64,000 nucleotides of DNA from Schizochytrium sp. CCTCC M209059 (taxonomy: Eukaryota; Sar; Bigyra; Thraustochytrida; Thraustochytriidae). The stretch covers positions 446,595 through 510,594 of the forward strand of contig KN805385.1 in NCBI GenBank assembly GCA_000818945.1. The letters run 5' to 3'. A model generated the notes under the pieces. That model saw only the letters and a list, made by a program, of their open reading frames with translations. It searched no databases and had not been told where the DNA came from. The stretch's first letter is position 1; the number at the start of each line of letters is the position of its first letter. Shown in pieces: positions 40,196 through 49,664 of the stretch. The position numbers and the translations under genes are program-made.

Positions 40196-43100
40196 ATGTC
40201 ATCAGCAGCGTTTCCTCAGCCGCAAATACCTACGCTACCAATGTTAGGGTCGCCAGCCCGAGATGCCGTATCGCTTGCGGAACAACAGGCTTTAGCCAAA
40301 TTCCAGGCCATGGACAAGGACCACGATCAGAAACTCTCCTTTGATGAATGGCGAGCCCTCGAAGCCTCTCGAGGCGGTATGTATGACGGTCCGCGTTTCG
40401 AAGGCGAAGCGCGTGTTCCCTTGGACGAGGAGCTTCAAAAACTTGAACGACGAATCCGTCACAAAAACAAGTGCTGTGCCTTGATGGCCTATATTTGCTT
40501 TTTGATGATTTACGTCGGCATCAATCTTTGCTACCCCCGCACGAATCGCGGGGAGCTCGTAGCAGAATCCCGTGAGTGGATTGAACGTCAGCAATGGGGC
40601 GAGGGCCACAGCATTGAGGATATCTCCTCTGCAGCAGACTTTTGGTCATGGTTCGATGAGGTCATTGTCGCAAGGTTCTGGAACGGTGAGGGCACCGTTT
40701 TGGCCTTTAACAAGATTGTGTCAGGAGTAACTTTGGCGCAACGTCGCAAGAATTTTACGGTGGACTGTGAAGCGACAGAGGCCAAATTCTTCGCGGATTG
40801 TCCGCGATGGCCCCAGATGGACGCCTTCTTGAGCACCGACGTCGATACAGAACTTTCGACCATGCTGCAAGGACCAACGCCTTTAATGCAGGGTTCGCGC
40901 ACGAACTTTGTTTTTGAGCCCTTGCCCGTTGTCCAGGTGACAACCTCCGGAGCTCGTCAGTACGTGAATCGCTCGCGTATTCTGGAGCGCACAAGCGATC
41001 TGCGCGCGGGAAACTGGTTGAATGCGAGCACGGCAGAGACCATAGTCCTGTTGAGTCTGTACAATCCCAACACGCATTTATATTCAAGTATCCAAATTCG
41101 CTTTCTGCTACAGCAGACCGGAGGGATGCAGCATGACGTTATTGTATGGGCGGGTGTCTTTGATACACTGAGCGAGTCCGTGCGCCTTGCAGGAGGCATG
41201 CCGTGGCAATTTCGAGTGACTCTCGAAATTCTTTTTGTACTTGCTGTCACTGTCAAGGTGATGCGTGAGGCCATTGAAGTTTTTCTTTGCGTCAAAGCAG
41301 CGCTCTATCGTCGCAAAATTGCGAAACGAGGTCAACATAGAGGCAAGGGCCACTTATTGACTAGTGTGTGGGAGGGCATGATGGACTACGCGACAAGCTT
41401 CTGGAACCTGGTGGATATCTTCGGGCTCACCTTGGCAATTCTGGTCATTGTGCTGCAAGTTCATGTGTACGTGCTGCGAAACGAGGTTGTCACCTACATT
41501 GCCAGCCTCGACGCCGCGAGCGGCGAACTTCCTGACCAGGTTGTACTTGCCGCGTACCTTCTCAAGGTGGCAAACCTCGATTCGCTCTTTGACATTTGCA
41601 ACACCATGTGCTTACTCGTGGCGTTTTTCCGCCTTTTCCGTTGCATATCTTTTCATGGTCGCCTGGGAATTGTTTCGCGGACAATCAGTCGCGCATGGAC
41701 CACACTTTATCACTTTGGAACGATTCTTTTTCTCGTCGTCTGCGGCTATGTCGTGGTCGGTTGGATCATGTTTGCCAACAAGAGTGAATATTTTCGCACG
41801 CCAATTTCGGCATTTGGCTCGGTGGTGGTTCTCATGACCGTGGGCGTGGACTACAGCGAGTTTCTTGATTTGGTGAACACAGACCAGCTCACATGGTGGG
41901 CCTTCTTGCCAATTTCCATGTACTACTTTGGGTTCATGTTTATCGCTGCAATTCTTCTCCTCAACGTGCTCCTTGGTATCGTCCTCGGGGCTTACGAGGA
42001 GGTCCAGCGAGGTGCTGATGACAAAATGCTGGACGATACGATTAGTGCAGACATGCATGCGACGTGGTTTCAAGTGAAGAAGGCGCTGGGCTGTGTCAAG
42101 GGGAAGCCACATTCATCGAAAGTTGATCCGATGTGCGCCTTTCTCACGCCTGATGACGCAGAGCGGGTGAGACCTTCGCTTGAAGCAACATACAACGAGC
42201 TCATCACGGTGCACGAGGTGCTGAGTCTTCCGCGAGATGGCAACGTGGTCCCCTTTCGCAAGCTTGAGGTTGCTCCCCTTGTAGCGACTTTCAATTATGC
42301 TGATCTTTCACAGCTCTTTACTGACCCGGTGGCCATGTACCTATGGGCGCTCTATGGCCCGGGAGCTCCTTTGGGAGAGCCTGATGTGAAGCCTCGTGAC
42401 ACGGCAAAGGAAGACGCGGCAGCGCTCGAAAAAGCGCGAATCGAGCAAGTGACGGTGAACCAGCGGCGTCTCGAGTCGCAAATTGCAGACCTTCACGCAA
42501 AGCTCAATCTTGTTCTGACTGCGCTTGCTGATGATGCCCCCCCTGCGACTGGTGCTGGTGCCGAGATGACCATGTCAGCGCCGAAGCTTATCGGGGTATC
42601 GAAAGCGTCGCCGCAAAACGCAACGCGTGTCGTTCTGACATCACCAAGGCCTGATGCGATGAGCAAGACAATGCCAAATCTGACAATGCCTCCTCAGCTT
42701 GCTTTGTCTCTGCAGCGTAGTGATCATGCTCAGAGTCCTCGTCTTGCGGAGGCCAAGCTTGCCGAGCCGATCGCTGGTCGGAAAGCCCATGCCGCATTGC
42801 AAAATGGCGACATGAGTGAGACGAGCAGTGACGTGAGCAGTAGCGAAGTCAGTAGCACCAGCAGTAGCACCAGCAGCAGCAGCGGCGGCGGTAGCCGTAG
42901 CAGTAGTAGTTTGCGCCACAATGCGGAAGCTTCCAAACGCGTCCCAAATGGTTCTCCTCATGGCCTTGGCACAAGTCCACATCAAGCAAAGGATTCTAGT
43001 AGAAGTCAAGGTTCTGTTCCCAGTGCAGGTCAGCATCCTGGTCAAGGAATTGTATTGCCAACAGTAATCGCGCATACACCTCGCAAAGCAGATGAGACCG

Positions 43101-43705
43101 CGGAATACGGGGCAAAATCAGAAGTGCAGGCACGCGCTGAAGAGCACGCCGACGAGAATGAACATGCGAAGCCATCAGGACGGTCGACGCAGGAACATGA
43201 GGGAACAGAAGGTTTGGCAGTGTCCGGCGAAGCGATTGATGAGCGTAACGAGCGGCGTGCCGAGATTCAGACGACGACCGAAGGCTATCTTGGTAGCGAA
43301 GATGGTTCTGAGCAGGAGGCCTTGGAGGCTGCCTTTGAGCAGCTCATGGACGATCTTCTCGCAGACACGGGAAAATGTCCAATGAAAATGGTTGCAAACG
43401 CGTGCAAGGCACACAAGCCAGAAATTCCGTGGCAACTCGCAAAGTCGTTACGGCGCGAGCTTGGGATTATTCAGCGCCCAGACGAGGTGTGGACGGATCA
43501 CGGGACGCGCAAACAGGTCATTCGCGTGTGGAAGAGGGCCACAACTGCGGAAGAATTCGACATTTTAGAGCGAAAGCGACAAGAGGACCTGAAAAAGACG
43601 AATGAATCGTCATTGCTGGACCATGCCATCGAATCTGGGGAAGCGACGATGGACACTTTCGCGTCGGACGAAGCTAAAAGGTCCAAGAAGAAGAAGGCTC
43701 GATAA
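40196..43705 (+). CDS. Polycystin-2-like TRP cation channel, 1169 aa
   Basis: PKD2-type channels conduct cations in cilia and flagella. Visible parts: an EF-hand-like loop near residues 39-50 (DKDHDQKLSFDE); TM1 near 94-114; a large loop to ~340 with N-glycosylation sequons, in the place of the polycystin ectodomain; TM2 (~343-370); TM3 (FWNLVDIFGLTLAILVIVL); a Cys/Arg-containing S4-like segment (LFRLFRCISFHGRLGIVSRTI); TM5; a pore loop with MTVGVDYSEF at ~544-553; and TM6 (FIAAILLLNVLLGIVLGAYEEV). The LGD filter of animal PKD2 is replaced by VGVD. The C-terminal ~450 residues are Ser-rich and disordered with a short coiled coil near 750 and a charged folded region near 1040-1140. Intronless. 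Confidence 0.88.
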   Translation: MSSAAFPQPQIPTLPMLGSPARDAVSLAEQQALAKFQAMDKDHDQKLSFDEWRALEASRGGMYDGPRFEGEARVPLDEELQKLERRIRHKNKCCALMAYICFLMIYVGINLCYPRTNRGELVAESREWIERQQWGEGHSIEDISSAADFWSWFDEVIVARFWNGEGTVLAFNKIVSGVTLAQRRKNFTVDCEATEAKFFADCPRWPQMDAFLSTDVDTELSTMLQGPTPLMQGSRTNFVFEPLPVVQVTTSGARQYVNRSRILERTSDLRAGNWLNASTAETIVLLSLYNPNTHLYSSIQIRFLLQQTGGMQHDVIVWAGVFDTLSESVRLAGGMPWQFRVTLEILFVLAVTVKVMREAIEVFLCVKAALYRRKIAKRGQHRGKGHLLTSVWEGMMDYATSFWNLVDIFGLTLAILVIVLQVHVYVLRNEVVTYIASLDAASGELPDQVVLAAYLLKVANLDSLFDICNTMCLLVAFFRLFRCISFHGRLGIVSRTISRAWTTLYHFGTILFLVVCGYVVVGWIMFANKSEYFRTPISAFGSVVVLMTVGVDYSEFLDLVNTDQLTWWAFLPISMYYFGFMFIAAILLLNVLLGIVLGAYEEVQRGADDKMLDDTISADMHATWFQVKKALGCVKGKPHSSKVDPMCAFLTPDDAERVRPSLEATYNELITVHEVLSLPRDGNVVPFRKLEVAPLVATFNYADLSQLFTDPVAMYLWALYGPGAPLGEPDVKPRDTAKEDAAALEKARIEQVTVNQRRLESQIADLHAKLNLVLTALADDAPPATGAGAEMTMSAPKLIGVSKASPQNATRVVLTSPRPDAMSKTMPNLTMPPQLALSLQRSDHAQSPRLAEAKLAEPIAGRKAHAALQNGDMSETSSDVSSSEVSSTSSSTSSSSGGGSRSSSSLRHNAEASKRVPNGSPHGLGTSPHQAKDSSRSQGSVPSAGQHPGQGIVLPTVIAHTPRKADETAEYGAKSEVQARAEEHADENEHAKPSGRSTQEHEGTEGLAVSGEAIDERNERRAEIQTTTEGYLGSEDGSEQEALEAAFEQLMDDLLADTGKCPMKMVANACKAHKPEIPWQLAKSLRRELGIIQRPDEVWTDHGTRKQVIRVWKRATTAEEFDILERKRQEDLKKTNESSLLDHAIESGEATMDTFASDEAKRSKKKKAR

Positions 43706-43950
43706 CGAACGAAGAATTCTAGCGAAAAGAATTTCTCTTTCTCGGTCGCAGACGTGATTGAGAAAACCCGAACAGACGGACCATCAAACGAACAAACCAA
43801 GGGACAGAAGGGAAAAAAGGAAGGCGCGACGACGGTCAAGGCCGAGAGAGAGATAGAGATATATAGGTAGGTATATACGTAGGAAGCCTTTATAAAGAAA
43901 AATAAAAAATAAAGCTTCGCCTGTGCTGTGTTGGGACAAAGGAAAATAAC
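43706..43950. other. Convergent spacer with AATAAA sites
   Basis: The 245-base spacer between two convergent stop codons. Two AATAAA hexamers on the + strand (43901-43906, 43908-43913) follow the channel gene by about 200 bases and may be its polyadenylation signal. Confidence 0.45.
43901..43913 (+). terminator. Candidate polyadenylation signal of the channel gene
   Basis: Two overlapping-spaced AATAAA hexamers in an A-rich tract, about 200 bases after the channel stop codon. The signal used by this organism is not known. Confidence 0.3.
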
Positions 43951-45717
43951 TCAGGCGTCCGCCAGGGCACGCATCGCATATGCAACAGCCATGGCGCCGG
44001 GATCCGGGACGCCACGCATCTTCTCATCTGGAATGTAGTTGCTGCGACCGGCAGATGCGTTCATCTCGGCAGTGGACTTTGCGGCAGCCATCGACTTGTC
44101 GGCCAGCTTGGAGAGATCCGCAACGTAGCCCTCGGTCATGGCATGAAGCGCGTCGAGCATGGTACGCATGCCAGGCTCGGCACCGCCATAGCGCGTGATG
44201 GCGTCGCAGCCCGCCTTGATGGCCGCGCCATAGTCCAAGGAGTGCTGAAGGCTGGTGCCCACAGCGTGGAAGAAGATGGAGGAGACGGCGCCCGAGGTGC
44301 CGCCCATCTTGCGGGCCTGTTCGGCCATGGCTGCTGCCGTGAGCGCGGGGACGGTAAGGTTGACCTGCTTGGCATCGAGAGCCTCGAGGACCATTTTGGC
44401 GCCGCTCTGGAAGGTGTGTCCAGCGTCACCATCACCGCAGATCTTGTCCCACTCGGTGAGCTTGGGCTCCTTGTCAATGAGCTCCTTGGCAGCGGCGCGG
44501 ATCTTCTTCTCAAAGGTGGACGCGAGGTCCGACGAGACGGTCGGGTAAGACTGCTGGGCCTCGGAAGCGTTGCTGGGGGGCTTGGAGACCGGCTTGGGCT
44601 GCGAGATCTTGGCCTCCGAGGTGAAGGAGGACACGGGGCCCGGCCAGCCGAGCGTCGTGGTTTCGGCGTCGAGGTGCGCGAGCATCTTGGAGGCGTCGAG
44701 CTTGTCGTCGAGGTCGAGAGCCAGGAGCGAGAGCGAGAAGCCCTGCATCTCGAGAGAGGTCATGATGGGACCCGCGTAGATGCGCTCCACGGTGAGGTCA
44801 AAGGGCTTGTCGGCGAGCTGCTTGAGGGCGCTGTTGCAAATGCCGTAGATCTCAATGGGGGTGGTGCCGCCAGTGTTGTTGATGACGAGGGCGACGCGCT
44901 TGGGCTTCTTGCCGTCGATCTTTTGGAAGTCGGCCATGATGATGTCGGAGAGGCGGCGCACGAGCTCGTCGGTGCTGAGGAGGTCGAGGGTCTCGCGGCC
45001 GGGCTCGCCGTGGATGCCGAGGCCAAGCTCCATCTTTCCGTCGGTGGGCACGAGGCGGTCGGAGATGGCCTTGCCCGGGACGTTGCAGGTGGACAGCGCG
45101 ACGCCGACGGTGCGCACGGCCGAGGACACGGACTCGGCAGCGGCGAGGACGGCGTCGAGATCGCCGCCGGCGGCAGCGACTGCGCCGGCGACCTTGTGCA
45201 CGAGGACGGTGCCGGCGAGACCGCGACGGCCGGTGACGCCCTTGCCGCTGAGGGCGGCGTCATCGCCGACGATGACCATTTCCACCTTGAAGCCCTCGCT
45301 CTTGGCCTGCTCGGCGGCGAGACCAAAGTTGAGGCGGTCGCCCGTGTAGTTTTTGACGACGAGGAGGCAGCCCTTGGGGCCCGTGACGGAGCGGATCGTG
45401 TTGAGCACGGCGTCCGTGCCGGGGCTGGCAAAGACGTTTCCGCACACGGCGGCGGTGAGCATGCCCGGCCCGCAGTATCCCGCGTGCGAGGGTTCGTGTC
45501 CGGACCCGCCTCCGGAGATGAGCACGACGTGCTCCTGCTTGACCTTTTCGTAGTCCGCGCGCACCATGACGTTCATGCCGTCGATCTTGAGCAGCTCCTT
45601 GGGGTGCATCTTGGCCATGCCCTCGAGCATCTCCTCCACGCAGTTGGCCCCATTCTCGTTGAGGAACTTCTTGGCCGTCACCTGGCCGCCGCTGCTCTTG
45701 CTCGCGTTCCCGCCCAT
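43951..45717 (-). CDS. Dihydroxyacetone kinase (DhaK-DhaL fusion), 588 aa
   Basis: It phosphorylates dihydroxyacetone to DHAP with ATP, feeding glycerol into glycolysis. The N-terminal DhaK half has GGGSGHEP (~69-76) and GIHGEPG with His236, the residue that binds the substrate covalently. A Ser/Pro linker (~390-420) leads to the DhaL half, with the nucleotide-binding GDGDAGHTF and a MGGTSGA loop. Length equals the usual single-chain eukaryotic enzyme. The ATG at 45717 gives MGGNASKSS, which resembles an N-myristoylation signal (Gly2, Ser6, Lys7). The frame continues upstream through a CCTG repeat, giving an artificial GRQA repeat. Codons are strongly biased, making long antisense frames. Confidence 0.93.
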   Translation of the reverse strand: MGGNASKSSGGQVTAKKFLNENGANCVEEMLEGMAKMHPKELLKIDGMNVMVRADYEKVKQEHVVLISGGGSGHEPSHAGYCGPGMLTAAVCGNVFASPGTDAVLNTIRSVTGPKGCLLVVKNYTGDRLNFGLAAEQAKSEGFKVEMVIVGDDAALSGKGVTGRRGLAGTVLVHKVAGAVAAAGGDLDAVLAAAESVSSAVRTVGVALSTCNVPGKAISDRLVPTDGKMELGLGIHGEPGRETLDLLSTDELVRRLSDIIMADFQKIDGKKPKRVALVINNTGGTTPIEIYGICNSALKQLADKPFDLTVERIYAGPIMTSLEMQGFSLSLLALDLDDKLDASKMLAHLDAETTTLGWPGPVSSFTSEAKISQPKPVSKPPSNASEAQQSYPTVSSDLASTFEKKIRAAAKELIDKEPKLTEWDKICGDGDAGHTFQSGAKMVLEALDAKQVNLTVPALTAAAMAEQARKMGGTSGAVSSIFFHAVGTSLQHSLDYGAAIKAGCDAITRYGGAEPGMRTMLDALHAMTEGYVADLSKLADKSMAAAKSTAEMNASAGRSNYIPDEKMRGVPDPGAMAVAYAMRALADA

Positions 45718-45744
45718 CCTCTCCAGCCGCGCGGCTGTGCTCTG

Positions 45745-45790
45745 CTGCCTGCCCTGCCTGCCTGCCTGCCTGCCCGCCTGCCTGCCTGCG
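45745..45790. repeat. (CCTG)n tetranucleotide array at the start of the DHA kinase gene
   Basis: About eleven imperfect CCTG/CCCG units, starting 28 bases upstream of the ATG at 45717. Read in frame on the minus strand it would add Gly-Arg-Gln-Ala repeats. Confidence 0.8.
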
Positions 45791-46029
45791 TCTCTCTTCA
45801 CAGGTGCGCGCGGGTTGACGTTCCGGTTCTGCTGGCCCGGCCTCCGCGCGAGCAGGGCCCGCTGCTTGCTCCGGCGGCTAGGCGGGCGGGCAGGATCCCG
45901 CGGATCTTGCCCCCGTCAGTCCTGCCCTCTTCCGCGGGCGGCGACGCAGAGCCTGCGCAGGAAGAAGCGGCGGCGGCCAGGAAGGAGGCAGGCAGGCAGG
46001 CAGGCAGGGAAAGCAGGGGGAAAGGAGGC

Positions 46030-46058
46030 GGAGCAGAGCAGGGCAGAGCAGGGCAGAA
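46030..46058 (+). repeat. (AGCAG)n-type array
   Basis: Alternating GAGCA and GGGCA units, the third AGCAG-type array of the window. Confidence 0.65.
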
Positions 46059-47207
46059 GGCGGGCGAGCAGAGGAGCGAGGCCGCGACGAGGGGAAGGCG
46101 GCGGAGGAGCACAAGATGAAGACGGAGCACAAGATGGAGGCGGAGCAGAGGGTGGAGGAGGCGGAGCAGAGGACGGAGACGGCAGGAGCGACCGCTGCAG
46201 AGCCGCGAGCGAAGGATGGAAGGATGGATGGATGGATAAATGGCGAGTGCCTCACCGCCGAGGCGCGGCTTCCGGGAATGGAGGAAGCAGCAGCAGGCGC
46301 AGTGGTCCAGGGGGGGAGCGTGACGTGGTGCGAGACGAGCGTCAGCGTGCGAACTCTGTGTTGTCTGTGTGTGGAATCGCACACCGGGATTCCTCGGCCT
46401 CCCGCGGACCTGGATATGGAATCCTCCTCCTCGCCGCCGCTCGCTGCTGCAGAGGCCGCTGCAGCCGCCGCCGCTGCTGACCTCGGTCCTGCTCGCGGTC
46501 GCCGTCGCAGTCACTGTCGGGCAGGCAGCAGCAGCGTCGCGCGGCCTCCACAGACGCCTGCGCGGCCCTGACGGCTGTTGTGATGAGCCACGGCCACGAC
46601 GACAACCACGATGCCGACCGTGCCGCGCCGCGTACGCCACCGCCGGCGCCGGTTCGCCGCCGGGGCCGAGCGCGGAGACCGCGGAGACCGCGAGCGAGGA
46701 AGCGAGGAAGCCGCGGCTTCTCCGCGCCGGTTCCGGGAAGCGTGCGTGCGTGCAAAGATATAGATACGTACGTACGTATGTAGATAGATAGATCGCGCGG
46801 CGCGTGCACGGCCAGCCAGCTAGCTAGCGGCCTCGTGGACGGCACAAAGCAGGGCCGCCGTCGACGAGTGACGAGCCGCGGCTGAGCGCGAGGGCGACGA
46901 CGGCCGCGGCGAAGAGCGACGACCTGGACCCGGCCTCCGCGTGTCGGAACGTCGAGCGAGCCAGAACAGGCGCTGCGTGGCCTGGCCTGGGCTGCCCTGG
47001 GCTGGGCTATGCTGCCATGGCGGCCGTGGCGATGGGGAGCCCGACATCGCCAAAATCATAGAGCACGGAAATCGCGATGAGCGACGTGCCGAGAGGCAGC
47101 TGCAGCTGGACGCGGCAGGCGGAGGAGGACGCCGAGGAGGACGCCGAGGAGGACGCGGGGAAAGAGGCGGGCGTCGGAGCGGCCGGCGGAGGCAGCGGCA
47201 GGCCGCG

Positions 47208-47945
47208 ATGAGCGGGACGTGGGTCGCGGCCAAGGCGCTGGCGCTGGGGCTGCGCGCGGCGCTGCGCAGGTGGGCGGCAGAGCTGCTGCCGCTGCCGCTC
47301 GCGACCACGGCGCGCGGCGCCGTGCGAGACGGCCGAGACGCCGGCGCGGGGGAGGGAGCGGACGCGGACGGGGCGCACGGAGCGGCGGGGAGCATGAAGA
47401 AGCGGCTCGTGGTCGTCGGCCTCGGCAACTTTGGCAGCGAGTGGACGCGGCACTCGGTGGGCACCCAGGTCGTGCGGAGGCTCGCGGAGCGCAGGGGCGT
47501 CGCCTGGGCCGCGCGCCGCGACTGCGCAGCCAATGTGGCCAGCGACGAGGACCTCATCCTGGTGGAGCCGCGTCTCTTCATGAACGAGAACGGCAAGGCC
47601 GCGGCCGCGGTCTTGCGACAATTCCTGCGTGCCAAAAAGCCTCGGGATGCCAGTGCAAACCTGGTCGTCGTCCACGACGATCTCGATCGCCCCTTTGCCA
47701 ACTTTCGCTGGAAACAACGCGGCAGCGCATCCGGTCACAACGGCGTGCGCTCCGTGATCGAGCACCTCGGCTCTGATGACTTTCGTCGCATGCAAGTCGG
47801 CATCGGGCGCCCAGCTGCACGGGGAGCGGCGGTGTCCGCTCATGTGCTCGGCAACTTTTCACGCGACGAGATTGAGGCCATCAAAGACCGCGACGGTTTC
47901 CTCTCGCGCGTATGCGATGAAATCGAGCGTGCCGCGAGCGCATAA
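47208..47945 (+). CDS. Peptidyl-tRNA hydrolase (Pth1 type), probably organellar, 245 aa
   Basis: It frees tRNA from stalled peptidyl-tRNA. The catalytic core starts near residue 64 and has GLGNFGSEW with Asn74, His82 in RHS (the family usually has RHN), VVVHDDLD with Asp157, and SGHNGVRS with Asn178. These match the four bacterial active-site positions. The first ~60 residues are Ala/Arg/Leu-rich with no acidic residue in the first 20 (MSGTWVAAKALALGLRAAL), consistent with a mitochondrial transit peptide. The ATG at 47208 (GCGATGAG) was chosen; the open frame upstream is Gly/Arg low complexity without family features. An internal ATG at residue 63 could make a cytosolic form. Confidence 0.9.
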   Translation: MSGTWVAAKALALGLRAALRRWAAELLPLPLATTARGAVRDGRDAGAGEGADADGAHGAAGSMKKRLVVVGLGNFGSEWTRHSVGTQVVRRLAERRGVAWAARRDCAANVASDEDLILVEPRLFMNENGKAAAAVLRQFLRAKKPRDASANLVVVHDDLDRPFANFRWKQRGSASGHNGVRSVIEHLGSDDFRRMQVGIGRPAARGAAVSAHVLGNFSRDEIEAIKDRDGFLSRVCDEIERAASA

Positions 47946-48689
47946 TGCTTTGATATGGTCATGACCACTACTGGCCACAGCCGAAATCCTCGTGTGTCAC
48001 TCCTCGCCGTGTAAACTAGGCCTAAGATCAACAAAATCTAATCTTCTTCTTATTATCATCCATCGTCTATCCTCATCAAACTAGGCCTAGGCCAGGGCCA
48101 GGGTAAGGCTTTTAGAATTGACCCATGGTGTGGTTCGCTTGATTCGTTCGTATTCACACGTTCCTAGTCGAGATCGGATTCGGATTCGGATTCGGATTCA
48201 GAATGAAATTCTTTTTGCGATGCCCGCAGTCGCAGTCATCATCAGCAGCATGCTCCGGGTCTCTCGTAACAGTATCGATCAGCCTGATAAAGCCGCCGTA
48301 GTAGTGCCGCCGCACTGGAATTGCACGTCTCCATTTCACGTCTCCGCCTCGCTGACAGTCCCCACTTGGCATCGCTCGCTGCACTGCTGCTGATGCCATC
48401 TGCATCAAGTTTCACGGCGGAGGCTCAGGCTGCCATCGACAGAGGCTATCGCATGCATGACGCGTGCAGAAACAGCGGCAGGCGGATGCATGAACGCAAT
48501 GCACTGAAAGTGAGCCTCGCCGCGGTCTCGTACCCGCCCCTGTCACTGAGGATGCGGTATCTTCGTTTGATGATTGGTTGATGAGATAACGCACGCGTCC
48601 AACTGCCCCCAATCCCAGATCGCCATTGGCGGTCACACAGCCAGCCTGCCAGACAAACAGGCACTCAGTCGCTCACGCCACGAGCGGCG
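47946..48689. other. Intergenic region with two CTAGGCCTAG-type palindromes
   Basis: No gene is seen. CTAGGCCTAA is at 48016 and CTAGGCCTAG at 48081. A GGATTC hexanucleotide array occupies 48175-48200. Confidence 0.5.
48175..48200 (+). repeat. (GGATTC)n hexanucleotide array
   Basis: Four units of GGATTC. Confidence 0.8.
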
Positions 48690-49664
48690 ATGGCGTCGGC
48701 GGAAATCCAGAGGGCACAGGCCCGCGCCAAAGAGATGGCGCGAGCGCGGTCGTCGCGCAGTGCGCGTGGCAAAAAGCTCCTGCAGTCGTCCCGGAGCAAG
48801 ACCTCCATCGCGAGCATAGCGGCCCTCGCCGTCGTGGCCCTCGCCGTCACGCTCTCGAGCCTCGCGACGGGGAGCAGCAATGCCGGGGGCCGCCTCGTGA
48901 CGGCGGACGTGCTCGAGACGCCATGGCGTGAAGCCGTACAGCGAGCACCCCTGCCGAACGGAGAGCGCCTCGTCGAGGGCTGCCACGTTCCCCAAACCTG
49001 GCGCCATGTTGAGGACGCCTTCATCTCGGACGAAGAAATTGATATCCTCCTGCGCATGGTCGAAAAAGGCATGGCCAGCAGCCGAGGAGACGCGGGCGGT
49101 CCAACCATTCTTGACGTGAATGGCGGCTTCATGAAGGACGGTATGGGCGTGCAAACCATTTACGGCGGCGATTCCCCTGTCTCGTTCACGAGCGAGGAGT
49201 ACAAGGTGTACGCGCGAATGTTCGATCGCATTAGAGAACGGATCATGGAGGTCAATCATCTCGAAACGCTCTACTTCACCGCTCCCACCTTTGTAGCACG
49301 CATCGTTGGTAACGAGTCGTGGACGCCGCTCGAGCTCCACGACGAGTACTGGCATCCACACGTCGACAAGGACAACACGCCGCATTATGACATGAGTGGT
49401 CTTGTCTATCTCACAACACATGGCGAGGACTTTGATGGTGGCGAGTTCATTTTCCTCGATGAGGGCAATCCCACCGTCGTTCGGCCTCGACGTGGTCGCT
49501 TCATCACCTTTTCTTCAGGTCAAGAAAACCCTCATCGCTTCACGCCCGTCACCCGGGGGACGCGCTATGCCTTTTCTATGTGGTTTTCTTGCGACAAAGC
49601 TCATCAGTTCAAGACCTTTCTGGATGGCAAGGTGCACCGCGCTTTCCATCGCGACGAACTTTAA
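48690..49664 (+). CDS. ER-resident 2-oxoglutarate/Fe(II) dioxygenase (prolyl 4-hydroxylase type, OGFOD3-like), 324 aa
   Basis: It uses iron, oxygen and 2-oxoglutarate to hydroxylate a substrate, probably a protein. The jelly-roll core keeps the iron triad His224-Val-Asp226 (in WHPHVDKD) and His282, with Arg292 ten residues later for 2-oxoglutarate. A basic N-terminus and one hydrophobic helix at ~41-60 predict a type II membrane protein with the catalytic domain in the lumen. The chain ends HRDEL, an ER retrieval signal. Anchor plus domain resembles OGFOD3 more than collagen-type prolyl hydroxylases; the substrate is unknown. ATG 48690 (GCGATGG) is the first in frame. Intronless. Confidence 0.88.
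   Translation: MASAEIQRAQARAKEMARARSSRSARGKKLLQSSRSKTSIASIAALAVVALAVTLSSLATGSSNAGGRLVTADVLETPWREAVQRAPLPNGERLVEGCHVPQTWRHVEDAFISDEEIDILLRMVEKGMASSRGDAGGPTILDVNGGFMKDGMGVQTIYGGDSPVSFTSEEYKVYARMFDRIRERIMEVNHLETLYFTAPTFVARIVGNESWTPLELHDEYWHPHVDKDNTPHYDMSGLVYLTTHGEDFDGGEFIFLDEGNPTVVRPRRGRFITFSSGQENPHRFTPVTRGTRYAFSMWFSCDKAHQFKTFLDGKVHRAFHRDEL

Larger units (their letters stand above)
45718..47207. other. 1.5-kb repeat-rich divergent intergenic region
   Basis: It separates dihydroxyacetone kinase (-) from Pth (+). It contains (CCTG)n at 45745-45790, (GGCA)n at 45985-46010, an AGCAG/GGGCA array at 46030-46058, CGTA and GATA runs at 46764-46792, and GGAC/GAGGAC runs at 47120-47160. Frames here are repeat translations; I see no gene. 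Confidence 0.5.

Noticed and set aside
44143..46119. 658-codon open frame on the plus strand
   Set aside because: Antisense of dihydroxyacetone kinase, whose conserved motifs are on the minus strand; the extension beyond 45717 is repeat translation.
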